From the NCBI RefSeq assembly GCF_001421165.1, contig NZ_LMKB01000005.1:669631-733630 (forward strand): a stretch of DNA of 64,000 bases. Reading direction: 5' to 3'. Shown here in pieces: positions 42,201 through 51,045 of the stretch (position 1 is its first letter; the number at the start of each line of letters is the position of its first letter). Under the pieces are notes generated by a model. That model was not told the origin of the DNA and searched no databases. It saw nothing but the letters and a program-made list of their open reading frames with translations. Made by a program: the position numbers and the translations under genes. The DNA comes from Frigoribacterium sp. Leaf8 (lineage in GTDB: Bacteria; Actinomycetota; Actinomycetes; Actinomycetales; Microbacteriaceae).

Positions 42201-42998
42201 CTTGTTCTCGTCCAGGCGGCCCTGCAGGACGAGGCGCTCGCTCTTGCGCTCGGCCTCGCTGCTCGACCGGGCCGTGAGCGACTCGCGGAGGGCGACGACC
42301 TCGTCGGCCAGCAGACGGGCGCGGGCGTCGCGGACGACCGCCGCGATGGTCTGCGCCTCACGGGCGATCTCGGCCTGGCGCCCGAGCGGCTTGAGCTGGC
42401 GGCGGATCTCGCCCGCGAGGTCGCTGAGGCGCGTGAGGTTCGTCTGCATGGCCTCGAGCTTGCGGAGGGTCTTCTCCTTGCGACGACGGTGCTTGAGGAT
42501 GCCGGCGGCCTCCTCGACGAAGCCCCGGCGGTCCTCGGGAGTGGCGCGCAACACGGCGTCGAGCTGCCCCTGCCCCACGATGACGTGCATCTCGCGGCCG
42601 AGGCCGGAGTCGCTGAGGAGCTCTTGCACGTCGAGCAGCCGACAGCCCTCGCCGTTGATGGCGTACTCGCTGCCCCCGTTGCGGAAGAGCGTCCGACTGA
42701 TCGTCACCTCGGTGTAGTCGATGGGCAGGGCCCCGTCGGAGTTGTCGATCGTCAGCACGACCTGCGCCCGACCGAGCGGACCGCGGGTCGACGTGCCGGC
42801 GAAGATGACGTCCTCCATCTTGCCGCCGCGCAGGTTCTTCGCCCCCTGCTCGCCCATCACCCAGGCGAGGGCGTCGACGACGTTGCTCTTGCCCGAACCG
42901 TTCGGGCCGACGACGCAGGTGACCCCCGGCTCGAAGGCGAACGTGGTCGCGGAGGCGAACGACTTGAAGCCCTTGAGCGTGAGGCTCTTCAGGTACAT
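39264..42998 (-). CDS. smc: Chromosome segregation protein SMC
   Basis: SMC condenses and segregates chromosomes with ScpA/ScpB. The 1244-residue protein has Walker A GPNGSGKSNVVDAL near residue 33, a first coiled coil, the hinge starting about residue 504, a second coiled coil, signature LSGGERSLAAVALL (about 1134) and Walker B YIMDEVEAALDD (about 1161). A Gly/Ala/Asp-rich low-complexity insertion of about 60 residues (about 944-1004) interrupts the distal coiled coil near the head and is unusual. The ATG follows AGGAGG by 8 nt, and this ribosome site is itself a copy of the dispersed motif. Confidence 0.98.
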   Translation of the reverse strand: MYLKSLTLKGFKSFASATTFAFEPGVTCVVGPNGSGKSNVVDALAWVMGEQGAKNLRGGKMEDVIFAGTSTRGPLGRAQVVLTIDNSDGALPIDYTEVTISRTLFRNGGSEYAINGEGCRLLDVQELLSDSGLGREMHVIVGQGQLDAVLRATPEDRRGFVEEAAGILKHRRRKEKTLRKLEAMQTNLTRLSDLAGEIRRQLKPLGRQAEIAREAQTIAAVVRDARARLLADEVVALRESLTARSSSEAERKSERLVLQGRLDENKQREHRLEQAMVGDAVDEARRVVFGLESVHERLRSLSSLAQQRLQLLAQQGDRPAVATTVSSGMVADARDEAERLRGDVSQAEAAVGQAGADLATARASLDALDVEIQAQSVLVSQHDLEATRLRGALEAARSGLAAVRGEQLRQRAALEAAEARRDAGRAEYAELEQRSPRADADGVDHAAVQAEAEEQLSTLTASVDERRDRLHAAERERDALAARRSALSLALDQNDATAALVAAGRPGIRGLVAEHVQVSPGYEAAVAAALGSVVDSVLADDVEAAVDAVAHATEAELGRVEVVVAEPERLRSTLDVDLPAGTVAATAVVTAPPGVLGLLAATVVADDLAVARSAWRALAGHPIPVTVITRAGEVLTDYVLRGGSGVERSRLELVAERDAAAERLTGVATEIERLAPGLAELRERLATTRTRAKEAAAAARDEEARVTSHGQQLGRLRARVEAAEAEVDRLSVALDASVEAVDAASRAVDAAAAAHDEHAARPRPLLDASARDGLLAEVETARAVETERRIALETVRERVRAEIARAEALQRQLDEQRAAAELQARQTVVRHRQMAATSSVLEALPPTLDAAARSVAEARAVLAEAEAARTEQNTELQALRGAERELRDRLATVTESVHGLEMEIYEKTLHLSGLLERAGSELGLVEDVLVAEYGPHVLVPSDDEVATRPSVDDEVDLVDVDAAGEDGAAGEDDATGDGAGRAARGADGAAGLDDAPLAGTATAPPRGVPFDRATQQRRLAVAEKKLARLGRVNPLALEEFAALEQRHLFLTEQLSDLTGTRADLLTIIDEIDDKMQTIFASAFADTQAAFDRVFPILFPGGSGSLHLTDPDDLLATGIEVTVKPAGKKIERLSLLSGGERSLAAVALLIAIFKARPSPFYIMDEVEAALDDANLGRLLTIFEDLRESSQLIVITHQKRTMEIADALYGVSMRQDGVSAVVGQRVVAEPGTAAGGTAERDIADAS

Positions 42999-43044
42999 GC
43001 GCCGCGCCTCCTCGGGACTCGTGACGGGTGGTGACCCGCGCTCA

Positions 43045-43050
43045 AGGATA
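43045..43050 (-). promoter_or_regulatory. Candidate -10 of smc
   Basis: TATCCT on the minus strand, 46 nt before the smc ATG, would give a leader of about 40 nt that includes AGGAGG. Confidence 0.45.
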
Positions 43051-43101
43051 GGGGCGGAGGCCCCGCGGACCGGGGAGGCGGACGCCCCCGGCCGTCGGGG
43101 T

Positions 43102-44115
43102 TCAGCGCGTGCGCACTCGCTGGCAGCGGGGGCAGAAGTGGCTCGACCGGTTCATGAAGGCCTCGCGCACGATGAGCGTGCCGCACCGAGGGCACGGACG
43201 CCCCTGCTGCCCGTACGCCGCGAGGCTGTGGCTGAAGTAGCCCGACTGGCCGTTGACGTTGACGTACTGGGCGTCGAAGCTCGTGCCCCCCTCGCCGAGG
43301 GCCTTGAGCAGCACGACCCGCACCTCGGCCAGCAGCACCCGCGCCCGAGCCCTCGACAACGACTCGGTGGGCTGTTCGGGGTGGACCCGCGCGGCCCAGA
43401 GGCTCTCGTCGGCGTAGATGTTGCCCACCCCGCTCAGCAGACCCTGGTCGAGGAGCGCCCGCTTCACCGCCGTGCGGCGGTCCAGCAGACGGGTGATCAC
43501 CCGCGCTTCGTCGAAGGCGGGGTCGAGCGGGTCGCGCGCGATGTGCGAGACCTGCTGCGGGACGCGGCGCACCCAGGCGGCCGGGTCGGCGTCGGTGCCG
43601 ACGGCCGTGGTGGCGGTCGTGGTGCCGGGTGTGGCCTCCCCCGCGGCCAGGACGTCGGAACCCAGGAGGCGCGGGCCGGCGAACCCCGCCGCGCGCCCGT
43701 CCAGGGTGGGCACCGTCTCGTCGAGGGCCATCGAGCCGAAGATGCGCTGGTCGACAAAGGCGAGCCGCACGGGGCCGAGCGACGGGCTCTCGACGTCGAG
43801 CCGGATGCGCATCAGACGGTCGGGCTCGGCATCCCGGCTGCGGAGCAACACCTGCCCGCTCATGCCGAGATGCGCGACCAGGGCCAGGGGCTGCTCGTGC
43901 CGCTCGACCGGTTCGAAGGGGAACCAGAGGAACTTGCCCCGGCGGACGGCCGAATCGATCGTGCCGCCGACGAGCCGGTCGACGAAGTCGTCGCTCGGAC
44001 CACGGTGTCGCTTGAGCGACCGCTGGTCGAGCACCTCGACGGCCGTCACCACGGCGCCGGACACCACCGGGTGCAGACCGGCACGGACGACCTCGACCTC
44101 GGGCAGTTCGGGCAC
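43102..44115 (-). CDS. mutM: Formamidopyrimidine-DNA glycosylase
   Basis: MutM (Fpg) removes 8-oxoguanine. The mature protein must begin Pro-Glu-Leu-Pro-Glu, and the GTG at 44115 gives exactly MPELPEVE, which fixes the start. The 337 residues end in the zinc finger CPRCGTLIVREAFMNRSSHF and CPRC. Residues about 195-215 form a Thr/Ala-rich insertion (ATPGTTTATTAVG) not typical of the family. It lies 2 nt after rnc. Confidence 0.96.
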   Translation of the reverse strand: MPELPEVEVVRAGLHPVVSGAVVTAVEVLDQRSLKRHRGPSDDFVDRLVGGTIDSAVRRGKFLWFPFEPVERHEQPLALVAHLGMSGQVLLRSRDAEPDRLMRIRLDVESPSLGPVRLAFVDQRIFGSMALDETVPTLDGRAAGFAGPRLLGSDVLAAGEATPGTTTATTAVGTDADPAAWVRRVPQQVSHIARDPLDPAFDEARVITRLLDRRTAVKRALLDQGLLSGVGNIYADESLWAARVHPEQPTESLSRARARVLLAEVRVVLLKALGEGGTSFDAQYVNVNGQSGYFSHSLAAYGQQGRPCPRCGTLIVREAFMNRSSHFCPRCQRVRTR

Positions 44116-44117
44116 GG

Positions 44118-44870
44118 TCAGTCGACGGAGGCGGCGGCCCGACGGGCGGCGGCGACGCCGGCAGCCGACGCGTTGAGGGACGTCCACGCCCCGAGGGCGG
44201 CGGCCATCTCGGCCTGCTTCTTGCTGCTGCCGGACCCCTCGGCGACTCCCTGGTCGTCGCCCAGGGCGACGACGGCGTGGAACCGTTTGTCGTGGTCGGG
44301 CCCGCTGTCGGTCACCGAGTACGAGGGCATGCCCCGGCCGAGGGTCGCTGCCAGTTCTTGCAGGCTGGTCTTGGGGTCCATCGCGGCGCCGAAGCGATCC
44401 GGGTCGACCAGCAGAGGAGCCACGAGACGCAGCACGAGCGCCGTGGCGGCTTCACCGCCGGCCTCGAGGTAGGTCGCCCCGATGATGGCCTCGACCGTGT
44501 CGGCCAGGATCGAGTGCTTGTCGCGACCACCGGTCAGCTCTTCGCCGCGACCGAGGCGCAGGTGCGGGCCGAGGCCGATGATCCGCGCCACCTCGGCCAG
44601 GGCGACGGTGCTGACCAGGCTGGCCCGACGTTTGGCGAGGTCGCCCTCGTCGAGGTCGGGGTTCTCGGTGAAGAGCATGACCGTGACGGCCTGGCCCAGG
44701 ATCGAGTCGCCGAGGAACTCGAGGCGCTCGTTGTTGCCCACGCCGCCGTGCTCGTACGAGTACGACCGGTGGGTCAGCGCCTGGTCGATCAGGTCGTCGC
44801 TGAGCTCGATCTGCAGTCGGGACAAGAGAACAGCCCGGTCGGCACCAGGGCTCGACTCGGGCTGACTCAT
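44118..44870 (-). CDS. rnc: Ribonuclease III
   Basis: RNase III cleaves double-stranded RNA, including the rRNA precursor. The 250-residue protein has the signature NERLEFLGDSILG, a second acidic cluster (DTVEAIIGATYLEAGG) and a C-terminal dsRNA-binding domain with GSGSSKKQAEMAAA. ATG 44870 is the conserved start. It sits 37 nt after rpmF in the conserved DUF177-rpmF-rnc-mutM order. Confidence 0.97.
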   Translation of the reverse strand: MSQPESSPGADRAVLLSRLQIELSDDLIDQALTHRSYSYEHGGVGNNERLEFLGDSILGQAVTVMLFTENPDLDEGDLAKRRASLVSTVALAEVARIIGLGPHLRLGRGEELTGGRDKHSILADTVEAIIGATYLEAGGEAATALVLRLVAPLLVDPDRFGAAMDPKTSLQELAATLGRGMPSYSVTDSGPDHDKRFHAVVALGDDQGVAEGSGSSKKQAEMAAALGAWTSLNASAAGVAAARRAAASVD

Positions 44871-44907
44871 GCGCTCACCGCGAGGGTGGACGGGTTCACG
44901 TCGGTGA

Positions 44908-45111
44908 TCAGACGTCGGCGACCTTGCGGCCCTTGTACTCCATGTACAGGGCAGTGCCGGCGCTGTCCTCGACGACCTTGGCACGGTGCGGGAGGCTGTA
45001 GGTGACCTTGCCGTTCTCGATCGTCTTGACGAGCTGGACCGGCGTGGCCTTCCACTGCGAACGACGAGCGTGCGTGTTGGAGCGTGACTGCTTGCGCTTC
45101 GGGACGGCCAT
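44908..45111 (-). CDS. rpmF: 50S ribosomal protein L32
   Basis: The 67-residue protein begins [20 protein letters not shown]. It has no Cys, so it is the zinc-free (C-minus) type of L32. It follows the DUF177 gene by 71 nt, as in most bacteria. Confidence 0.97.
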   Translation of the reverse strand: MAVPKRKQSRSNTHARRSQWKATPVQLVKTIENGKVTYSLPHRAKVVEDSAGTALYMEYKGRKVADV

Positions 45112-45182
45112 GGGTTTCTCTTCTCTCTGTCGGCACCCTCACGGGTGCCTGGGTCTGACGATGGTGGGTGACGCGGTGGTGT

Positions 45183-45770
45183 TCAGTGCTGCTCGTCGGC
45201 CGGGCGCTGGTCGTCGTGACCGGTGCCCTGTGACGTGCCGTCGGCGGGTGCCGATTCAGCCTGGAACCCTGCCAGTGCCGACCAGCGGGGGTCGGCGATC
45301 TCGCGGGGCTGGTAGTCGGGGATGTCGTCCACGCGCTCGCCCGTTTCGGGGTCGAGGCCCGGACAATCCGGCCGACAGACCGGCTGGAAGGGCAGTGACA
45401 GAACCACTGCGTCTCTGACCACGGGTTCAAGATCCACGTGATCGTCTTGAACCTGATAGTCAAAAGCTTCGTCGACATCGTACGCGAAAAGCTCGGCGAA
45501 ATCGACTTCGACGGGCTCGGAGATGTCACGGAGGCACCGGCTGCACTCGCCGACCGCCGTGCCCGACACGTGTGCGGACACCAGGATGCCGTCGTGCAGC
45601 CCCTCGAGCTTGACGTCGATAGCGATCTCGGCACCCTTCGGCACCGAGATCTGGCCCTCGCCGAGTTTCTCGGGCACGACGACGTCGAGCTCGTGCTCGC
45701 GCATCTCGCCCGGACGGTGCACGAGGTCGAACACCGGGACGGTGTAGGGGGTCTGGGTGAAATGAGGCAC
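45183..45770 (-). CDS. DUF177 (YceD) family protein
   Basis: The 195-residue protein belongs to the YceD family, which is needed for normal 23S rRNA levels in some organisms and is linked to L32. It has GECSRCLRDISEPVEV in the middle and VCRPDCPGLDPETGE further on, giving two Cys pairs, and an acidic C-terminal tail. GTG 45770 (MPHFTQTPYTV) is chosen because TAAACT lies 8 nt upstream and no Shine-Dalgarno is seen. It leads the DUF177-rpmF-rnc-mutM operon. Confidence 0.92.
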   Translation of the reverse strand: MPHFTQTPYTVPVFDLVHRPGEMREHELDVVVPEKLGEGQISVPKGAEIAIDVKLEGLHDGILVSAHVSGTAVGECSRCLRDISEPVEVDFAELFAYDVDEAFDYQVQDDHVDLEPVVRDAVVLSLPFQPVCRPDCPGLDPETGERVDDIPDYQPREIADPRWSALAGFQAESAPADGTSQGTGHDDQRPADEQH

Positions 45771-45778
45771 GAACGAAG

Positions 45779-45784
45779 AGTTTA
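45779..45784 (-). promoter_or_regulatory. -10 box of DUF177-rpmF operon
   Basis: TAAACT on the minus strand, 8 nt before the GTG at 45770. It overlaps the stop codon of the upstream transglutaminase gene. Confidence 0.5.
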
Positions 45785-48097
45785 CGCCGTCGAGCCGGAC
45801 GCCGCCTCCGTACCCCTGACGAGTGATCGCGGCGCGATCGTGGCGGTGAGACGCTGCCCCACGGACGACGAGGCACGGAGCCCGGCGATGACCCGACGCG
45901 CGTCCGCCTGCACCTGTCGGGCGGCCGGTTCGGCTCCGAAGCGCTCGGCCTGCAGGGCGTCCAGCAGCGCGACGGACGCGGCCCGCGCCTCCCGGGCCGT
46001 GGCCGTCCGGCCGGTGGACGGTGCGTGTGACGTCGTCGCCGCGGCACCGTCGCCGAGAACCGCGAGTCGCTGCGCCAGCAGGTCGGCGACGGCCGGAGGG
46101 GTCATCGCGGCCGTCACCGGGACGCCGAGGTCCCGAGCGGTGTCGACCACCTCGCGCCAGGCGTGCAGGGCCAGGTCGGGAGGCGACGCCGACAGGCGGC
46201 GGCGACGGCGACCGGCCCGCAGCCCCGAGGGGACGACGAGGGCCGCCAGCGCGAGCGCCGCGAGCACCGACAGGGCGATCGTCGGCACGGGACCGCCGCC
46301 GGCTCCCTGGCCGGAGGCGGTGGACGTCGGCGTGGCACTCGCGCCCGGGGCCGCGCTCGTCGGGGCGGCCGACGCCGAGGGCGCCGTGCTCGCGTCGGGC
46401 GCGGTGCTGGCGTCGTCGCTCGGGACGTCGCTCGGTTCGACGCCGGTCTGCTGCAGGTACTGCTGCGGTGCGCCGAGGCCGACGGTCGGCTCGAAGGGGA
46501 CCCACCCGAGTCCGGCGAAGTACAGCTCGGGCCAGGTGTGCAGGTCGTCGCTGCTGACCCGGAACGCGGCGTCGTCGCCGACGCCCTGCAGGTCGCCCGG
46601 CAGGAAGCCCACGGCCACTCGCGACGGGATGCCCAGCGTCCGAGCCATGACGGCCATCGCCGAGGCGAAGTGCACGCAGTACCCGCTGCGGACCTGCAGG
46701 AACGTCTCGATCGCGTCGAGGCCGCTGCCGTCGTAGCCGCGCTCGACCGGGGTGTCCTCCGAGTAGGTGAAGTCGCCGTCGCGGAAGAAGTCCTGCAGCT
46801 CGACGGCCGCGTCGAAGGGGTTCGCGGAACCGGCCGTCACCTGCGCCGCGAGGTCGGTGACGGACTGCGGCACCTCGTCCACCGAGAGATAGGGCGCCAT
46901 GTCGGGCCCCGTGTCGTCGAGCGAGGCGACGACCTGCTCGGGGCTGGGATCGACGGGCCGGCTCGTCACCTCGTACTCGAGGCCCTGCGTGCCCTCGGAA
47001 TCGCTGCGGACGGTGACGCCGCTCTCGTCGACGAACCGCCACCCGTCGTCCAGGCCCTCGATGGTCGCGGGCGGCACCGGCACGGGCAGGTACGGGCTGC
47101 GGAGCGCCCCGATCGTGACGTCGGTCGTGACGTCGCGTCGAGCGGTGCCGGGGTCGATGCCGGGAGCGTCGGGCAGCGCGTCGAGCGTGTTGAGCGGGTC
47201 GAGCGGCACGTCGGCGGGGCTCCAGGTGCGGCCCGAGAAGTCGACGAGGTCGACGAGCTTGAGGTAGTTGCCCTGCGGGTCGTCGGTCCGGTACGACAGG
47301 ACGGTGACCGGGGCACCCCGCCGGAGGTCGTCGCCGAGGTCGATGATCGGGTTGACGCCGGTCGCGAGTCCGGTCCCGGTGCCCGAACCGGTCAACGGCG
47401 CCACGCCCGTGAGCGGGACGACGGCCGTCAGCAACCCCGCCACGGCGACCGACGCGGCGGCTCCGACGAGGCCGGCGCGCGAGGGTCGTCGGCCGGTGGA
47501 CACCATCAGCAGCACCAGGAAGGCCAGCACGGTGGCCACCACCCAGGGCCAGCTCGTGACGACGCCCGGGACGAAGGTCGGCACCGCCAGCACGAGGGCG
47601 GGGAAGACCCCGGTCACGACCGGCAGCTGCCCCACCGACGACAGCAGGTCGGTGACGACGGCGACGACGAGCACCGAGAGGGCGACCGTGACCAGCAGGC
47701 CGTCGTTCACCTCGACGGGGGCCGAGCCCTCGACGATCGCCGCGTTCGCCTGCGCGGACAGCTCGGGGAGGCGCGCGAAGGTGGACCCCGTCGGCACGAC
47801 GCCCAGCAGGGCCGTGCCGCCCGAGGCGAACGCCGTCGTGACGAGGGCGCCCAGCACCGCCCCACCGACGACGCCCAGCCAGGAGGCGCCCCCCAGCGCC
47901 CGCACGACGAGGGAACCGCCCAGCACGACGGCGGCCACCACGGCCCCGGCCACCCACCATCCGATCCCGACGAAGACGGGGTGCAGGCTCGCGAGCGACA
48001 GGACGAGCACGAGCCAGAGCAGGGCCGTGGTCTGCCCGCGGACGGCGCCCGTGGGCTCGGCACCGAAGAACCCCGTGCGGGTCGGCGACTCAGTCAT
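45782..48097 (-). CDS. Membrane transglutaminase-like protein (TgpA/DUF3488 type)
   Basis: The 771-residue protein has about seven N-terminal membrane helices (about 25-250), a large extracytoplasmic region with the transglutaminase-like core (about 430-540), a Ser/Thr/Pro/Ala-rich linker, one more helix (about 605-622) and a cytoplasmic C-terminal domain. The Cys-His-Asp-type triad is suggested by RSGYCVHFASAMAVMARTLG and DLHTWPELYFAG. The order MoxR-DUF58-TgpA is a common unit thought to assemble or modify envelope proteins. Its start overlaps the DUF58 stop by 8 bases. Confidence 0.93.
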   Translation of the reverse strand: MTESPTRTGFFGAEPTGAVRGQTTALLWLVLVLSLASLHPVFVGIGWWVAGAVVAAVVLGGSLVVRALGGASWLGVVGGAVLGALVTTAFASGGTALLGVVPTGSTFARLPELSAQANAAIVEGSAPVEVNDGLLVTVALSVLVVAVVTDLLSSVGQLPVVTGVFPALVLAVPTFVPGVVTSWPWVVATVLAFLVLLMVSTGRRPSRAGLVGAAASVAVAGLLTAVVPLTGVAPLTGSGTGTGLATGVNPIIDLGDDLRRGAPVTVLSYRTDDPQGNYLKLVDLVDFSGRTWSPADVPLDPLNTLDALPDAPGIDPGTARRDVTTDVTIGALRSPYLPVPVPPATIEGLDDGWRFVDESGVTVRSDSEGTQGLEYEVTSRPVDPSPEQVVASLDDTGPDMAPYLSVDEVPQSVTDLAAQVTAGSANPFDAAVELQDFFRDGDFTYSEDTPVERGYDGSGLDAIETFLQVRSGYCVHFASAMAVMARTLGIPSRVAVGFLPGDLQGVGDDAAFRVSSDDLHTWPELYFAGLGWVPFEPTVGLGAPQQYLQQTGVEPSDVPSDDASTAPDASTAPSASAAPTSAAPGASATPTSTASGQGAGGGPVPTIALSVLAALALAALVVPSGLRAGRRRRRLSASPPDLALHAWREVVDTARDLGVPVTAAMTPPAVADLLAQRLAVLGDGAAATTSHAPSTGRTATAREARAASVALLDALQAERFGAEPAARQVQADARRVIAGLRASSSVGQRLTATIAPRSLVRGTEAASGSTA

Positions 48098-49418
48098 CGA
48101 GGACTCCCGACGTCGTGATCAGGCGGCCGACGTCGACGCTCGAGTCGGTCTCGACGACCCGCCAGCCCGAGTCGCGCAGCGCACCGGCGACCTCGTCGGG
48201 GGCCAGCACGCGGTCGTCGGCCCGAGCACGACCGTCGGCGGGGCGGGTGGGTCGCGAGGTCAGGCCGGCGCCGAGGGGCAGCGCGGCCGTGACGACGACC
48301 GCGACCGCCGACGACCCGGGGGCCCTCGAGGCGACGAGCAGGTCGAGGTCGGGTCGGCCCAGCCCGGAGACGACCGCCACGACGGGCTCGCGGGGTGACG
48401 GGGCCGGAGCGGGCGCCCCGGGCGCGTCGTCGAGCCGCAGGTCGGCGAGGTCGTCGAGGAACATCGTGGTCGAGTCGGGATCGTGCCGGGCGACGAGCGT
48501 GCCGCCGGGTGTCGTCAGCACGGTCGCCGAGCCCGCGTGGCCCACCTCGACCGCGACCGTCGCGGCGAACGACACCGCCCATTCGAAGGCGTCGCTGACG
48601 AGAGGAATCGCGGCCGTCGCCGCCCTGACCCCGACCCTGCTCGTCGGGGGCAGGGTCGGACGGGCGTCCGGCCATCCCTCGGCCGCGACGGCGATGACGA
48701 CCCGCGCACTCGGCAGGCCGTGCTGCTCTTCTTGCCGCACCATGAGCTCGCCGTGTCGTGCCGTGGCCTTCCAGTGCACCCGTCGCATCGGATCGCCCCG
48801 GCGGTACTCGCGGGTGACCGGATCGTCCTCGCCGCTGGCCAGGCTGTGCTCGCGCTGACGCCTCGACCCGTCGCCCAGCGCACGGGACTCGCGGCCGAGT
48901 CCCACCTCGACGACCTCGGGCACCACGACGAACTCCGCCACGCCGGAGGCCACGACCCGTCGACGGGCCACGCCGTACGACTCGACGAGGTCGACGTGCA
49001 GCGGGCCGATGCGGTGTCGGCCGCGCGGCAGGTCGTGGTGGCGGAAGACCGCCGAGGAGGCGCGGCCCGGCACCAGCAGGACGGCTGCGGCCTCGGCGTC
49101 GGACAATCGTCCGAACGGCAGCTGCTCGCGGACCCGCACGGTGCCGGAGGTCCGCCCCCCACGAGGGAGGACCGCGACCGTCTCGACGGCGGACCACCCC
49201 GCGACGCCGCGGTCGGGAGTGAAGCGACGGGTGACCCGCACGTCGGCCGTCCGGAACAGCAAGGAGATCGTGACGGCCACGATGAGCACGACCAGGGTCG
49301 TGCCGGCGAAGACGAGGGCGGGGGCCTGGAGCAGCCAGCCCACGAGCACGACCAGCACCCCGGCGGCGAGCACGCCGACGCCACGGCCGGTCGGCCTGGG
49401 GACCCCACCCCGTCCCAT
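48090..49418 (-). CDS. DUF58 domain-containing membrane protein
   Basis: The 442-residue protein has two N-terminal membrane helices (about 14-50), a beta-rich region and the DUF58 core with REYRRGDPMRRVHWKATARHGELMV (key residues R, D, H, W, K around 230-250), which is related to VWA domains. It acts with MoxR ATPases. ATG 49418 lies 2 nt after the moxR stop and is therefore coupled. The C-terminal part is disordered and Ala/Pro-rich. Confidence 0.93.
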   Translation of the reverse strand: MGRGGVPRPTGRGVGVLAAGVLVVLVGWLLQAPALVFAGTTLVVLIVAVTISLLFRTADVRVTRRFTPDRGVAGWSAVETVAVLPRGGRTSGTVRVREQLPFGRLSDAEAAAVLLVPGRASSAVFRHHDLPRGRHRIGPLHVDLVESYGVARRRVVASGVAEFVVVPEVVEVGLGRESRALGDGSRRQREHSLASGEDDPVTREYRRGDPMRRVHWKATARHGELMVRQEEQHGLPSARVVIAVAAEGWPDARPTLPPTSRVGVRAATAAIPLVSDAFEWAVSFAATVAVEVGHAGSATVLTTPGGTLVARHDPDSTTMFLDDLADLRLDDAPGAPAPAPSPREPVVAVVSGLGRPDLDLLVASRAPGSSAVAVVVTAALPLGAGLTSRPTRPADGRARADDRVLAPDEVAGALRDSGWRVVETDSSVDVGRLITTSGVLDD

Positions 49419-49420
49419 GC

Positions 49421-50452
49421 TCAGCGCGCGTCGGCCGCGTCGCCGAGCGGGACGGCGGTCTGCTCGACGATCTCGGCCACGAGGTCGTAGGCCGCCGAGG
49501 CGGCACCGGCACCGGCTCGACCGGCGAGGATCACCCGGTGACCGAGGACGGGACCGGAGAGGGCGTCGACGTCGTCGGGGACCACGTAGCCGCGGCCGTT
49601 GAGCGCGGCCCAGGACTTCGCCGCGCGCATGAGCTGCAGGGTCGCGCGGGGACTGGCCCCGAGCCGCACGTCGGGGTGGACCCGGGTCGCCTGGACGATC
49701 CGCACGGCGTACTCCTCGACGGCCTGGGCTGTGTAGACGGTGCGGACGGCCGCGATCATGCGCGTGAGCTCGTCGAGCGACACCAGCGGGCGCAGGGTGT
49801 CGAGAGGGCTGACCCGCTCGCGTTGCTGCAGCATGCGCAGCTCGCTGCGGGCGTCCGGGTACCCCAGCGAGATGCGGGCCATGAACCGGTCGCGCTGGGC
49901 CTCGGGCAGGTTGTAGGTGCCCTCCATCTCGACGGGGTTCTGCGTGGCCACGACGAGGAAGGGCGACGGGAGGGGATGCGTGATGCCGTCGACCGTCACC
50001 TGGCGCTCTTCGAGGCTCTCGAGCAGCGCCGACTGCGTCTTCGGCGAGGCACGGTTGATCTCGTCGCCGATGACGACGTTGGCGAAGACCGGACCGGGCT
50101 TGAACTCGAAGCCGCCGCTCTGCCGGTCGTAGACCGAGACGCCCGTGATGTCGCTCGGCAGCAGGTCGGGGGTGAACTGGATGCGGGTCACGGTCGCGTC
50201 GACGGCCTTGGCGAGCGCCCGGGCGAGCTGGGTCTTGCCGACGCCGGGGACGTCCTCGATCAGCAGGTGGCCCTCGGCGAGCAACACGGTGAGCGCCGTC
50301 GAGATGGCGCCGTCCTTGCCGTCGATGACGGTGGCCACGGCCTCGAGGACGCCCCGTGCCCGCTGCTGGACCTCGTCGAGCGACATCGTGGGACCGGAGC
50401 CGGCCGCCCGGACGGCGGCGGGCTCGACGGTGGGGTCGTTGGTCGTGGTCAT
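49421..50452 (-). CDS. MoxR family AAA+ ATPase
   Basis: The 343-residue protein has Walker A EDVPGVGKTQLARAL, Walker B VVIGDEINRASPKTQSALL, sensor 1 ATQNPVEMEGTYNLPEAQRDRF and the C-terminal lid. MoxR proteins act as chaperone-like ATPases for VWA-type partners, here the DUF58 protein next to it. It lies 29 nt after coaD on the same strand and may share its promoter. Confidence 0.95.
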   Translation of the reverse strand: MTTTNDPTVEPAAVRAAGSGPTMSLDEVQQRARGVLEAVATVIDGKDGAISTALTVLLAEGHLLIEDVPGVGKTQLARALAKAVDATVTRIQFTPDLLPSDITGVSVYDRQSGGFEFKPGPVFANVVIGDEINRASPKTQSALLESLEERQVTVDGITHPLPSPFLVVATQNPVEMEGTYNLPEAQRDRFMARISLGYPDARSELRMLQQRERVSPLDTLRPLVSLDELTRMIAAVRTVYTAQAVEEYAVRIVQATRVHPDVRLGASPRATLQLMRAAKSWAALNGRGYVVPDDVDALSGPVLGHRVILAGRAGAGAASAAYDLVAEIVEQTAVPLGDAADAR

Positions 50453-50481
50453 CGCGGCGTCCTCGTCGGGTGGGGTCGGGG

Positions 50482-50964
50482 TCAGGTCGTGCTGAGGTAG
50501 GCGGCGACGGCCGCCGGCACGTAGGGCGACACGTCGCCGCCGAGCGAGGCCACCTGTCGCACCAGCGAGCTCGACACGTGCGCGTGGGCGGGATCGGGCA
50601 GCAGGAAGACGGTCTCGACACCGGCCAGACTGCGGTTCATGATCGCCATCGGGGTCTCGTAGGCGACGTCGACCTGCGAGCGGATGCCCTTGACGAGCAC
50701 GCTCGCCCCGACCTCGGTGCAGTAGTCGACGAGCAACCCGACGCTCCAGCTGTGCACCGTGACGGTGTCGGGCAGCCCCGCCGCCCGGAGCGACTCGGTG
50801 AGCAACGAGACCCGCTGCGCCAGGGGCAACAACGCGCTCTTCTCGGGGTTGTGCACCACGAGGACGTGGACCTCGTCGAAGATGTTGGCGGCCCGGGCGA
50901 TCACGTCCACGTGACCGAGGGTCACCGGGTCGAACGAACCCGGGACGACGGCGATCCTGCTCAT
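50482..50964 (-). CDS. coaD: Phosphopantetheine adenylyltransferase
   Basis: CoaD makes dephospho-CoA from phosphopantetheine and ATP. The 160-residue protein has the nucleotidyltransferase motif [26 protein letters not shown] and [17 protein letters not shown] near the end. The ATG is 6 nt after TACAGT, so a leaderless transcript is likely. Confidence 0.97.
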   Translation of the reverse strand: MSRIAVVPGSFDPVTLGHVDVIARAANIFDEVHVLVVHNPEKSALLPLAQRVSLLTESLRAAGLPDTVTVHSWSVGLLVDYCTEVGASVLVKGIRSQVDVAYETPMAIMNRSLAGVETVFLLPDPAHAHVSSSLVRQVASLGGDVSPYVPAAVAAYLSTT

Positions 50965-50970
50965 CCGGTC

Positions 50971-50976
50971 ACTGTA
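50971..50976 (-). promoter_or_regulatory. -10 box of leaderless coaD
   Basis: TACAGT on the minus strand followed by GACCGG (6 nt) and the coaD ATG; it may also serve moxR-DUF58-tgpA. Confidence 0.55.
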
Positions 50977-51045
50977 GCCCGCCGACCCCGGACGGATGCC
51001 CAGGGCGAGGACCGGGTCGAGGACGCGTCACGCGTCACCACCGGC

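Noticed and set aside
39414-43034. A 1206-residue open frame on the plus strand opposite smc
   Set aside because: High GC leaves long stop-free antisense frames. Its translation is rich in Arg/Gly/Asp with no domain, while the minus strand encodes an intact SMC.
45783-47960. The long 5' extension of the frame ending as the DUF177 gene
   Set aside because: It is out of frame over the transglutaminase gene and rich in Arg/Gly; YceD homology starts at 45770.
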